From assembly GCA_947630005.1 (NCBI GenBank), contig CANRGB010000003.1, positions 1-59,438 of the forward strand: a stretch of 59,438 nt of DNA, read 5' to 3'. A model generated the notes under the pieces. That model saw only the letters and a list, made by a program, of their open reading frames with translations. It ran no database searches and was not told the DNA's origin. Source of the stretch: an uncultured Lachnospiraceae bacterium (GTDB lineage Bacteria > Bacillota > Clostridia > Lachnospirales > Lachnospiraceae). The translations under genes and the position numbers were made by a program. Shown piece after piece: positions 32,375 through 40,306 of this stretch (positions are counted from its first letter, which is position 1; each line of letters starts with the position of its first letter).

Positions 32375-34303
32375 GTGGATTCATTACGCAGCAGCAGGAG
32401 ATATGCGGAACCCGACGCATTGTTTCCTAGTATAAAAAACCGGGAAGATATCCGTGATTTTATCATACGGCTGGATCTGCTGGCAGGTCTGGCGTGTGTG
32501 AAAAAAACGCGGATCGATTTGTTTATGAGAACCATGTGGCCGCGGTTTATACCGAATGTGCGGTATACTTCCGACGTGGAAGACGACTGCTGGAATTATT
32601 TTGATGAGTACCGGCTCGGACTGAAGATTTTAAGCAGCGGGAGCAGCGTGCAGAAGCGCTCGATCCTGATGCGGAGCTTGGTTCCTGTCGCGATTTTGCT
32701 GAAACTGTCCCAGGCGGAGACCGAGACGATCGATCGTGTGCAGCTGGAAAATGACCTGATCTCCGAATTAAGGGAGATTGAGAGGGAGGAGCAGCTGATC
32801 CGCTCAAGAGTAAAGGAAAACTGTTACTGGTATTTTGACAGGTCCTACAGACTTTCGCCGCAGACCGCGGCGCTGTTGCGGCAGAATCAGGACAGTTTGC
32901 TGAGCCTGTACGATACCATGTACAGAGTCCTGAACCGTGGAAAAGGTCCGGCGGTTTCTCCGGTGAAGAGGACGGCGGTTCCGGCAGGGAGCACGGAGGC
33001 TTCGGCAGGAAGAACGCCAGTTCCGGCAGGGAGCACGGAAGCACCGGCAGAAAAAGCGGCAGTTCCGGCAGGGAGCGCGGAGACTTCGGGCATGAATACG
33101 ACAGTTCCGACCGGAGGCGCGGAAGCTTCGGCAGAAAAAGCGGTGGTTCCGACCGGGAGTTCACCGGTTTCATCCGGGATTTCGTCCGCTTCTGCCAGGG
33201 GTTCGGAAGCCGTGGGGCAGACTCCGACCGCTTCCGTTAAGGTACCGGGAGCCGCAGGGCAGGCTTCGTCCGCCTCAGCCAGGGCTTCGGAATCATCGGC
33301 CGTAAATCCCGCCTCCTCCCGCCCGGACAGAGAGCGCGCGGGAAACAAGCCGCTTTTGTTTATGAAAGTCATGTGTCTGCTGTACGCCGCCCTGACAGAC
33401 CAGGACCGCGGGACGGCAGCGCGGGAGGAACTTCTGAAAAAACACTGGAAGAAGATATTCAAAGATGTTCCATTCTCTCAGATCGCGCTGGGCAGGGCGG
33501 ACGCCATGATCGCGGCCGACCAGGATCTGAAAGCGGTCGATATGCTGTTTAAATATCCGCTGAAGGAGATCCGGAGCGGAAGACTCGTGCGGCGGGTCGT
33601 CGTCTGCCTCTGCGTTCATCAGGTGATCGCGCGTCTGCCTCATAATTCTTCGAAGGATCTGGTGATTGATGAAGCGCTCTCGCTGTTCGCGCGTTTTGCC
33701 ACTCTGAGCGTCGGAAAAGAAGAAGAAGACATAGAAACGTATCTGAAAAAATTCATCACGCCGGCCGGTACGGTCGACGAGAGGATCTCGGAGCTGCTCT
33801 GGGAAAACTCGGAGGCGGTTTCAAGTCTGCTGAAAGCATCCATGGAAGATGTGACCGCGACGGACGGCGCGCGGAAGCGTTCCTGGTGGGAGGAGATTCT
33901 CAGCAAAAAAGATCAGGAGATGAATCAGCTTCAGAACCAGATCGATATGACAAAGATCACGACGGTCTATAATATGGTAGAACTGCTGTGCGGTTCTTCT
34001 TATAATTTTGTGCTCAGCAGACTGTACCGCTGTGCTTACGATTATGATTCGCTGTCCTCCGGGGAGATAAAGGCCCTGCTGAAAACACTGATCCAGGTGC
34101 TCCGGCTGTTCGGAGTTCAGACAAGCGGGGAGGATCTGATCGGGACAAAGATCCCGGCCGGATCGGAAGAGGCGAAGGGGACTGTTTCTGAAATTGTCCC
34201 TGATATGGAAGAAGACTGTGTGGTCTTTCCGGGATGGAATGTCGCCGGCGATGCGGCTGTTCTCCCGGTTGTATGCAGAAGATCGGAGGAGGAGAAAAGA
34301 TGA
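32375..34303 (+). CDS. Helical protein with GrpE-like C-terminus, second gene of the operon
   Basis: A 642-residue protein. Residues 1-185 are helical, 200-320 a repetitive Pro/Ala/Ser/Thr/Gly linker, and 325-500 helical again. The end resembles the Hsp70 exchange factor GrpE: a coiled coil (about 505-530), a helical hairpin ending LLKTLIQVLRLFGVQ (568-582), then a short beta region with FPGWNVAGDAAVLPVV (618-633), like GrpE's GY...LRPA.V.V. The next gene is an Hsp70, which supports a nucleotide-exchange or co-chaperone role; similarity is weak and inferred. A GTG start follows AAGGAGG. Its TGA overlaps the ATG of the Hsp70 gene. Confidence 0.72.
   Translation: MDSLRSSRRYAEPDALFPSIKNREDIRDFIIRLDLLAGLACVKKTRIDLFMRTMWPRFIPNVRYTSDVEDDCWNYFDEYRLGLKILSSGSSVQKRSILMRSLVPVAILLKLSQAETETIDRVQLENDLISELREIEREEQLIRSRVKENCYWYFDRSYRLSPQTAALLRQNQDSLLSLYDTMYRVLNRGKGPAVSPVKRTAVPAGSTEASAGRTPVPAGSTEAPAEKAAVPAGSAETSGMNTTVPTGGAEASAEKAVVPTGSSPVSSGISSASARGSEAVGQTPTASVKVPGAAGQASSASARASESSAVNPASSRPDRERAGNKPLLFMKVMCLLYAALTDQDRGTAAREELLKKHWKKIFKDVPFSQIALGRADAMIAADQDLKAVDMLFKYPLKEIRSGRLVRRVVVCLCVHQVIARLPHNSSKDLVIDEALSLFARFATLSVGKEEEDIETYLKKFITPAGTVDERISELLWENSEAVSSLLKASMEDVTATDGARKRSWWEEILSKKDQEMNQLQNQIDMTKITTVYNMVELLCGSSYNFVLSRLYRCAYDYDSLSSGEIKALLKTLIQVLRLFGVQTSGEDLIGTKIPAGSEEAKGTVSEIVPDMEEDCVVFPGWNVAGDAAVLPVVCRRSEEEKR
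32975..33199 (+). repeat. 42-bp-type in-frame linker repeat (about 14 residues, five units)
   Basis: Degenerate units around VPAGSTEASAGRTP, VPAGSTEAPAEKAA, VPAGSAETSGMNTT, VPTGGAEASAEKAV and VPTGSSPVSSG form the flexible linker of the GrpE-like protein. Confidence 0.8.
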
Positions 34304-36024
34304 GAAGATTTGGAATAGATCTCGGGACGACGAACACCTGTATTTATTACGCGAGTTTTCCCGTAGGCGGCGACAGGGAGGATTTTAACATTGATTCGGT
34401 GAACATCTATTATGAGAACAAAGGGGACAGCGTCAATCCGCCCCTGCTGAAGCAGATGCCCTCCGCAATCTACGGACGGCAGAAGAATGACGGCTCCGGA
34501 TATGAGTTCTTCCTGGGAGAGATCGCGGTCCGGGAGGCAAGGAACGACGGCGCGCCGGAAATCATCAACACAAAAAGGCTGCTCTGCCAGGAGGATCCGA
34601 CGAGGGAGATCGCGTACGGCCTGACCGCGCAGGATATCGCGCAGAAGCTTCTGGAAGGCTGTTGTTACAGTCTGAAACAGAGGTTCAATGAGCGAGTACG
34701 GAACACCGCGCAGTACTGCATCACGCAGCCCGCGGCGTTCGGGCTGTTTGCCAGCAGAAGCATTCAGGACGCCGCGGGCCCGGCGGGCTTTGCGAATGCG
34801 GAGGCACAGAAAGAGCCGATCGCTGCTCTGCTGAGTTTTCTGTATAGGCGTCTGGAGGATCCGGAGAAAGCCCGGGAGATGTTTGATATTCAGAAGCGAA
34901 AGAACGGAAGGCTTCTGACGATCGTCGTTGACATAGGCGGCGGGACCACCGACGTGACGATCCAGGAGATCTCGGTCGGCGGGACGGAGGAGCCGGAACA
35001 GGGATCCCTGATGTGTACCGGCTATAAGATAAAGTTCCTGAACCAGGCAAAAGACGGCGGCAGAAGGGAAGTGGCGGCGGCGAATCTGGAGCCTGCGTTC
35101 GGGGGATATGATTTTGACAAGATGATCGTGCGGCATGTCGTCGAAAAACTGAACAGCCAGTACTCTGACCAGATGGGCAGAGACTACAACTGGAACAGCA
35201 TGGAGGGAAGAAATGAAATTTCCGGGCTGTTTCAGAGGATGCAGGATTATAAAATACGTCTGTCTTCCAATGGCCAGCCACCTTATGAGGAAAACGTCTT
35301 TCTGGACGGCTGTCATCTGTCCTGCAGTGTAAGCGCGGAGGAAGTATACAGCTGGACGCGGGAGCTGTGCGAGGCTCCGCTTGGGCAGGAAGGAAGCCGG
35401 AAAACGGTCTGCGGTATCATCGAGGATACGATCCGCCGGTCTGGCTACCGCGTCGGCGATATTGATTATTTCTTCGTGACAGGGGGAATGTCAAGCTTTA
35501 AGCCGATCCGCGACATGCTGAAAAGAAGATTTAAAGGCCTGTATGAGAGCGGGCGGCTGATGTTTTCGGATTCGCCGCTGGAGGATATCGCCAGGGGCGC
35601 CGCCGTGTGCAACTGCTATTTCAGCGTTGAGATGCCGCAGAGCGTGCTGTACGCGGATCTGATGATCGACAACCCCTGCGGGGAACCGCAGGTTCTTGCC
35701 GAAAAGAATCAGGCGCTGCCGGTGGAGAATACGACGGAGCGCTTCATGAAATTGTCGAATCCCGCGTATCTGTATCTGGATATTCTGTGGGGACTTGGAT
35801 GGAAGGACAGTCTGCTAAAGAGGCTGCGGAGGCTGAGGAAGCCTCTGCCGAACGGGAAAGTGACGCCGATCGGGACGGATATTTCCGTTCACTACAAAAT
35901 CGACAAGCACCAGGCGATGGATATCGAGCTGATCGTGCATGATCCGAGAGGGGAATATAAAGTTACTCTGCTGAACCTTATAAAAGATGTGAATCTGAGT
36001 GGAGGAGATACGGAAAATGCCTAG
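34300..36024 (+). CDS. Divergent Hsp70 (DnaK-like) chaperone ATPase without lid
   Basis: A 574-residue Hsp70-family protein. The nucleotide-binding domain shows phosphate-1 FGIDLGTTNTCIYY (4-17), phosphate-2 VVDIGGGTTDVTI (209-221) and adenosine motif FFVTGGMSSFKPI (391-403). From about 445 a beta-rich substrate-binding-like region follows, but the DnaK linker and C-terminal helical lid are missing, so it is not the housekeeping DnaK. It follows the GrpE-like gene with an ATGA overlap, and its stop overlaps the start of the next gene. Start ATG at 34300 follows GGAGGAG. It probably acts as the ATP-driven switch or sensor of the operon. Confidence 0.88.
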   Translation: MRRFGIDLGTTNTCIYYASFPVGGDREDFNIDSVNIYYENKGDSVNPPLLKQMPSAIYGRQKNDGSGYEFFLGEIAVREARNDGAPEIINTKRLLCQEDPTREIAYGLTAQDIAQKLLEGCCYSLKQRFNERVRNTAQYCITQPAAFGLFASRSIQDAAGPAGFANAEAQKEPIAALLSFLYRRLEDPEKAREMFDIQKRKNGRLLTIVVDIGGGTTDVTIQEISVGGTEEPEQGSLMCTGYKIKFLNQAKDGGRREVAAANLEPAFGGYDFDKMIVRHVVEKLNSQYSDQMGRDYNWNSMEGRNEISGLFQRMQDYKIRLSSNGQPPYEENVFLDGCHLSCSVSAEEVYSWTRELCEAPLGQEGSRKTVCGIIEDTIRRSGYRVGDIDYFFVTGGMSSFKPIRDMLKRRFKGLYESGRLMFSDSPLEDIARGAAVCNCYFSVEMPQSVLYADLMIDNPCGEPQVLAEKNQALPVENTTERFMKLSNPAYLYLDILWGLGWKDSLLKRLRRLRKPLPNGKVTPIGTDISVHYKIDKHQAMDIELIVHDPRGEYKVTLLNLIKDVNLSGGDTENA

Positions 36025-37681
36025 AACAATACATAATTTCGAGAATTTAAGAGACCTTATCGATGTCAGCGCGCTGCCCAAGGACAGCGCCCCGGCTTAT
36101 ACCACGATTTCTATCCCGGATATGTACGGCGTGCTGCTGGAAGAGGATTCCGGCATCACGGAGACCCGGGTGTTCGTGACAGAATTTTCCCCGGGTGACG
36201 TGGAGTATTTTATGGAACTGCTTTCCTCCACGCCGCCGCAGCAGCACCGCTATGATCTGGAAAATATTCTGGCGCGGGATCTGAAGGACTGGTGCTGGCA
36301 TCATGACCAGCAGTGTCCCTATGAGCCGTTTCTGTTAGCCCTGAAGGCGACGGACGGTTTTCTGGGATCTCTGACAGGGGAGCTGAATACCCGGGCCCTG
36401 AGAGCGGTGGGAGGCGCGCTGTATCAGGTGTGGGACGATGAGGATCCGCTGTATCGGAAGGTGCTGCGCAATGTGCTGACAAACTGGGACTGGTATCAGC
36501 CGGCGCACGCGATGCTGGCCCTGTACGAAAATCTTACATCCGTAAATGAGGATGAGATCGATCAGGTCATCCGCGAGAAATGGCTGTACCGTGCGCTCTA
36601 CAGTATAACGGCATATTACTGTCTGTGCCGGAAAAGAAAGAGCACGGAGAATATCCGCGCGCTCATGAACTTTGTCAGCCAGGATTCCCAGAGAGATATG
36701 AACCGGACCGAAATAACGGTCGGGAACAAGCTTCAGGGGGAAATGAAACCGTATTTTGAGAACGCCTCCGAGGAAGAATTCGCCGTGGGGAAAACCTTCT
36801 ACACGGACGCGCTGTACAACTGTTCCAGAAACGCGCGGAGGATCTTTGACGAGATATTCGGACCCGGCGGCAGTGGAGAGGTTGACAAGATTATCAGTGA
36901 GTGGAAACAGGCGGACACGGACGGGAAGAAGATTCTGCACCGGAGCTTAAGGGCAATGTTTCAAAAAGACTCCAATACCGCATCCGAGATAATCGACAAG
37001 GCAGGACATTCAGATATGCCGGATCTGATCCGCGCCGCAGTGGAGATCACGGAGCAGCAGGAGTTCTCTTTTGAGACGCAGTTTTATCTGAGGGAAATGG
37101 CAAAATACGCGGGTTTCTGCGAAGCGTACGCGCAGTATGTTACAAGAAAGCATGAGGAGTGCAGGGGGGAAATAAAAGACGACGAAAGCTTTGTCTATGG
37201 ATGCGCGTTCTGCCTGATGGGACATCCGGAGATGATAAGCGGGCTGTTTGAGGCTCTGTTCCTGAATTCCCTCGGCCAGACAAACGGAAGGTACATATTT
37301 TTTAGTATCCGCAATGTTTATCTGAACCAGTTTACGGAGCAGGTTGAGGCTCTGGTCTCCCAGTGTCTGGAAGATAATGAGAAGGCGCTGTCTCTGGTGC
37401 TTGCCTGCTCGAAGATTTACAGTTCCAGGAATGCGGTAGCCTATCCGGCTTCCTTTGACAGAGTCTGCGAACAGCTTCTGAGCCTGGTAAAGCTGGAGAA
37501 TACGGACTCGCCCCGCTGCGCGTCCGCGCTTATGGATCTGTATGAGCGGATCGTGAACTATCAGAACAGAAGCCGGTATGAGCGGTCGCTGCAGGCGATC
37601 ATCGGGACAGAAGCGCCTTCGCTTCACACGGCGAGACAGAGAGCCGCGGGAAAAGTCAGAGCGGTATACGGATCGCTGTAA
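36017..37681 (+). CDS. Helical protein of unknown function, fourth gene of the operon
   Basis: A 554-residue protein with no recognised family. An N-terminal beta-like part (YTTISIPDMYGVLLEEDSG, about 30-50) is followed by almost continuous helices, including pairs such as YQPAHAMLALYENLT and ALYSITAYYCLCRKR that suggest HEAT/ARM-like or TPR-like packing. It has no membrane segment or enzyme motif. The ATG at 36017 sits inside the end of the Hsp70 gene after GGAGGAG, a strong coupling. A scaffold or adaptor between chaperone and ATPase is a reasonable guess only. Confidence 0.75.
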   Translation: MPRTIHNFENLRDLIDVSALPKDSAPAYTTISIPDMYGVLLEEDSGITETRVFVTEFSPGDVEYFMELLSSTPPQQHRYDLENILARDLKDWCWHHDQQCPYEPFLLALKATDGFLGSLTGELNTRALRAVGGALYQVWDDEDPLYRKVLRNVLTNWDWYQPAHAMLALYENLTSVNEDEIDQVIREKWLYRALYSITAYYCLCRKRKSTENIRALMNFVSQDSQRDMNRTEITVGNKLQGEMKPYFENASEEEFAVGKTFYTDALYNCSRNARRIFDEIFGPGGSGEVDKIISEWKQADTDGKKILHRSLRAMFQKDSNTASEIIDKAGHSDMPDLIRAAVEITEQQEFSFETQFYLREMAKYAGFCEAYAQYVTRKHEECRGEIKDDESFVYGCAFCLMGHPEMISGLFEALFLNSLGQTNGRYIFFSIRNVYLNQFTEQVEALVSQCLEDNEKALSLVLACSKIYSSRNAVAYPASFDRVCEQLLSLVKLENTDSPRCASALMDLYERIVNYQNRSRYERSLQAIIGTEAPSLHTARQRAAGKVRAVYGSL

Positions 37682-37713
37682 AACGCGGTCCGCTTCACAG
37701 ACAGGAGGAGAAA

Positions 37714-40182
37714 ATGGAAGAAGAGCTTATAAATGATTATGAGATAAACATGCTTCTGGACAGCCGCGATCATTTTCGGAGCAGGAGGAGGACGGAACTC
37801 GCGTACTTTTACACGCGTTCCGTCATCCGGTATATGACCAGGCTTGTTTTTGCCATCGGCTGGGATAAGATCCGGGCGAGGGCCACGTGGGAGGTAAGCA
37901 AAAAAATCTATTCAGAGCTGTTCATATACGGGAATGATCAGATCGAACCGGGGAAGTTTGCCAGTCTTTTAATCTCCGGCGCGAGAAGACTGGGGATGGA
38001 AGCTGCGGTACAGAAGGAGACTGCCGTTTTGTGCAGGCTCCGCGATGTGAGGAATAACAACGCGCATTTTATCAACACGGTTGATTTTTCTGCTTTTTAT
38101 GATGACGCGGATGAAGCGTTCCGGCTGTTCGGGGAAATGTTTTCCGGCAAAATCTGCTCCTATATCGTTCCTGTAGAGAATGACGGAAACGGCCGGATCA
38201 TCTGCGAGCAGTTCAGGAAGGGCGCTTCCTACTCGGAAGAAATTTCGCTGGCGGGGGATTCCTTTTGCTGGTCAAAAAAAGGCAATCGGCTGTTTTATTC
38301 CGTCATGGATACAAACAGCGGACTGGTCCGGTATTACTGCCTGAGCCCGTTTCTGGGAGTTCCGGACTTTCTGGAGGGCAAGGAACCGCATTTTCTTGTA
38401 TACGGCTGCACGGAGGATCACGGATACGGATCCGAATTTGATCTGCTGCATTACGACGGCGTGATTCCGGGAAATATACGGGAAGCCGGAGGGGAGCTGA
38501 CGGCGGATTTTGAAGAAAAGCGCGCGGAATACCGGCGTACGGAACTGTTCGGAGAGAACGCAATGATCTTTCCGGAGTCTTCCGGATGGGTGCGGTCGGC
38601 CAGCAGCGACGTTTTTATCAATATTTCCTCGTACCCCGGGTTTGGCGAAGTGCTGAGGAGCAGCTACAAATACTGTTTTGAGATCTGCCCGGTCAGAGAG
38701 AATGTGGTTGAGTTCTGCCGGGACTGGAACATGCAGATGATCCAGATCACGGGAAACGGAGGCGTCGGAAAGACTGCGCTGGTTTTGTCGATCTTGAGCG
38801 AGCTGCTGATGCGGAGAGACCGGTACGGTTATTCAAACCTGATATTCCTGTCCGCCAAAAAAAGCTTTTACGCGTCTGATTTTGCGGACTATCATCCGCA
38901 GGACCATGAAAAGGAAGCGGATATCCACAGTTACGGAGAGCTGATCAGAAAACTTGCCGGTCTGCTGGAGATCGGAGTTTTGGAAGACGACCTGTCCGGA
39001 ACCGAGGATAAGATAGTCAGACAGATAAATGAGAACAGTGAGGATACCGGAAAGAGAAAGAGATTCCTGCTGGTTATCGACGACATGGATTCTCTGGACA
39101 GGAACGATCAGGACCGCATAAAGAAATTTGTTTACCGGTTTGACGCCCGGGTATTCAAGACGATCCTGACGACGCGGGATATCGTGGAGAGTTCGCCGGT
39201 CAGCTGCCGGCTGGAGGAATTAAGCGCCGATCAGAGTCTGGCTTACGGGAAATGGTATTTGGAGACGGTTCTGGGGATTCCCTCCTGGGACGGATGGGGC
39301 AGAAAAAAGGCCGCCAGTGACTGGATTTCTCAGTACGGCGAGGGAAATCCCCTTACGATCCAGATGCTGCTGGCCCTGACCAGAGAGGGAAGGGAAGCAA
39401 ACTATTGCCTGCCTGCAACGCAGAATGAGCGGATGGCGTATCTGTACAATACCGTCCAGAATCTGCTTTCCGACGAGGAAAAGGAAGTGTTTGACCTGTG
39501 CAGAAGGCTGTACCTGGCGCTGCCAAAGGAGGAGAGAACCCAGGAAATGCTTCTGACCGTACCGTATTATCTGTCCGCGGGAAAAGAGATCGGAAAAGAA
39601 ACGTTTGACAGAGCGGTCAAAAAATTTTACCGGCTGCATCTGCTGCAGCCCAGCGGAAACGGACTGCAGTTCCGCCCTTATTCTTCTCTTATTTTGTCCG
39701 ACGAGATCATTCATATGGGTGCAGGCGGGGAAGACGGGATGTACTGTCTGATATGGAAGGCCGTAAAGGAAGATCCGGGGAGATGGCTGGCGATCGGAGA
39801 CGTTGAGAGAGCGCTGATTGACGTTATCATCTCATCGGAGGGGGACAGGCTGTTCGATACGTGGACTGCGCGAACGATCCTGGAGCGGATTCAGGAGGAG
39901 GGCAGTATCAACGGGGAGCTGCGGAGGAGGATCAGCGCATGGCTGAGCAAACACTCGGTCGTTGAGAATGAAAGCGCGGTCAGAACGAGACTGATCGAGG
40001 AGATCGAGAGGACCTGGAAAGACTATAAGCAGATACTAGACAAAGGGACGGACAACATAGAAACAGAGACGAAACTGAATGACGACATACGGAAACTGAG
40101 GGAACTGCTTGGGAATGAAGCAGATAAAGAGATTTCCGGAAGATTAAAGGCGGTAAGGGAGGAAATCAGGGAATATTACTGA
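37714..40182 (+). CDS. HEPN-like domain fused to STAND-type P-loop ATPase, fifth gene of the operon
   Basis: An 822-residue protein. Residues about 15-145 are helical and end in LRDVRNNNAHF, where R113-N-N-N-A-H118 fits the R-x4-H catalytic motif of HEPN ribonucleases. A beta-rich middle (about 150-330) follows. The ATPase core has Walker A GNGGVGKTAL (347-356), Walker B RFLLVIDDMDSL (450-461) and a sensor-like FKTILTTRDI (481-490), then winged-helix and helical regions to the end, as in NB-ARC/STAND switches. STAND proteins with such effectors act in defence or cell death. The HEPN call rests on motif and fold pattern. Start ATG follows AGGAGG. Confidence 0.8.
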   Translation: MEEELINDYEINMLLDSRDHFRSRRRTELAYFYTRSVIRYMTRLVFAIGWDKIRARATWEVSKKIYSELFIYGNDQIEPGKFASLLISGARRLGMEAAVQKETAVLCRLRDVRNNNAHFINTVDFSAFYDDADEAFRLFGEMFSGKICSYIVPVENDGNGRIICEQFRKGASYSEEISLAGDSFCWSKKGNRLFYSVMDTNSGLVRYYCLSPFLGVPDFLEGKEPHFLVYGCTEDHGYGSEFDLLHYDGVIPGNIREAGGELTADFEEKRAEYRRTELFGENAMIFPESSGWVRSASSDVFINISSYPGFGEVLRSSYKYCFEICPVRENVVEFCRDWNMQMIQITGNGGVGKTALVLSILSELLMRRDRYGYSNLIFLSAKKSFYASDFADYHPQDHEKEADIHSYGELIRKLAGLLEIGVLEDDLSGTEDKIVRQINENSEDTGKRKRFLLVIDDMDSLDRNDQDRIKKFVYRFDARVFKTILTTRDIVESSPVSCRLEELSADQSLAYGKWYLETVLGIPSWDGWGRKKAASDWISQYGEGNPLTIQMLLALTREGREANYCLPATQNERMAYLYNTVQNLLSDEEKEVFDLCRRLYLALPKEERTQEMLLTVPYYLSAGKEIGKETFDRAVKKFYRLHLLQPSGNGLQFRPYSSLILSDEIIHMGAGGEDGMYCLIWKAVKEDPGRWLAIGDVERALIDVIISSEGDRLFDTWTARTILERIQEEGSINGELRRRISAWLSKHSVVENESAVRTRLIEEIERTWKDYKQILDKGTDNIETETKLNDDIRKLRELLGNEADKEISGRLKAVREEIREYY

Positions 40183-40215
40183 TCAGGGAATACCTGCCGC
40201 GCGTTTTTCGGAACA

Positions 40216-40298
40216 GCAAAAGCGCTTTTCAGATTCAGGGAGGATAATCCGGGCGGTCATGCCCGGATACCTGTCCGGAAAATGAAAGGCGCTTTTGC
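40216..40298. terminator. Bidirectional terminator between the operon and dnaC-like gene
   Basis: GCAAAAGCGCTTTTC (40216-40230) and GAAAGGCGCTTTTGC (40284-40298) are inverted copies with one mismatch, around an inner perfect ATCCGGGC/GCCCGGAT hairpin (40247-40268). It lies between convergent genes. Confidence 0.65.
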
Positions 40299-40306
40299 CT
40301 TGCCGT

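Noticed and set aside
31069-40182. Calling the operon part of one defence island with the restriction enzyme and cas3
   Set aside because: They are separated by 27 kb and 18 kb of core genes, so they are not adjacent.
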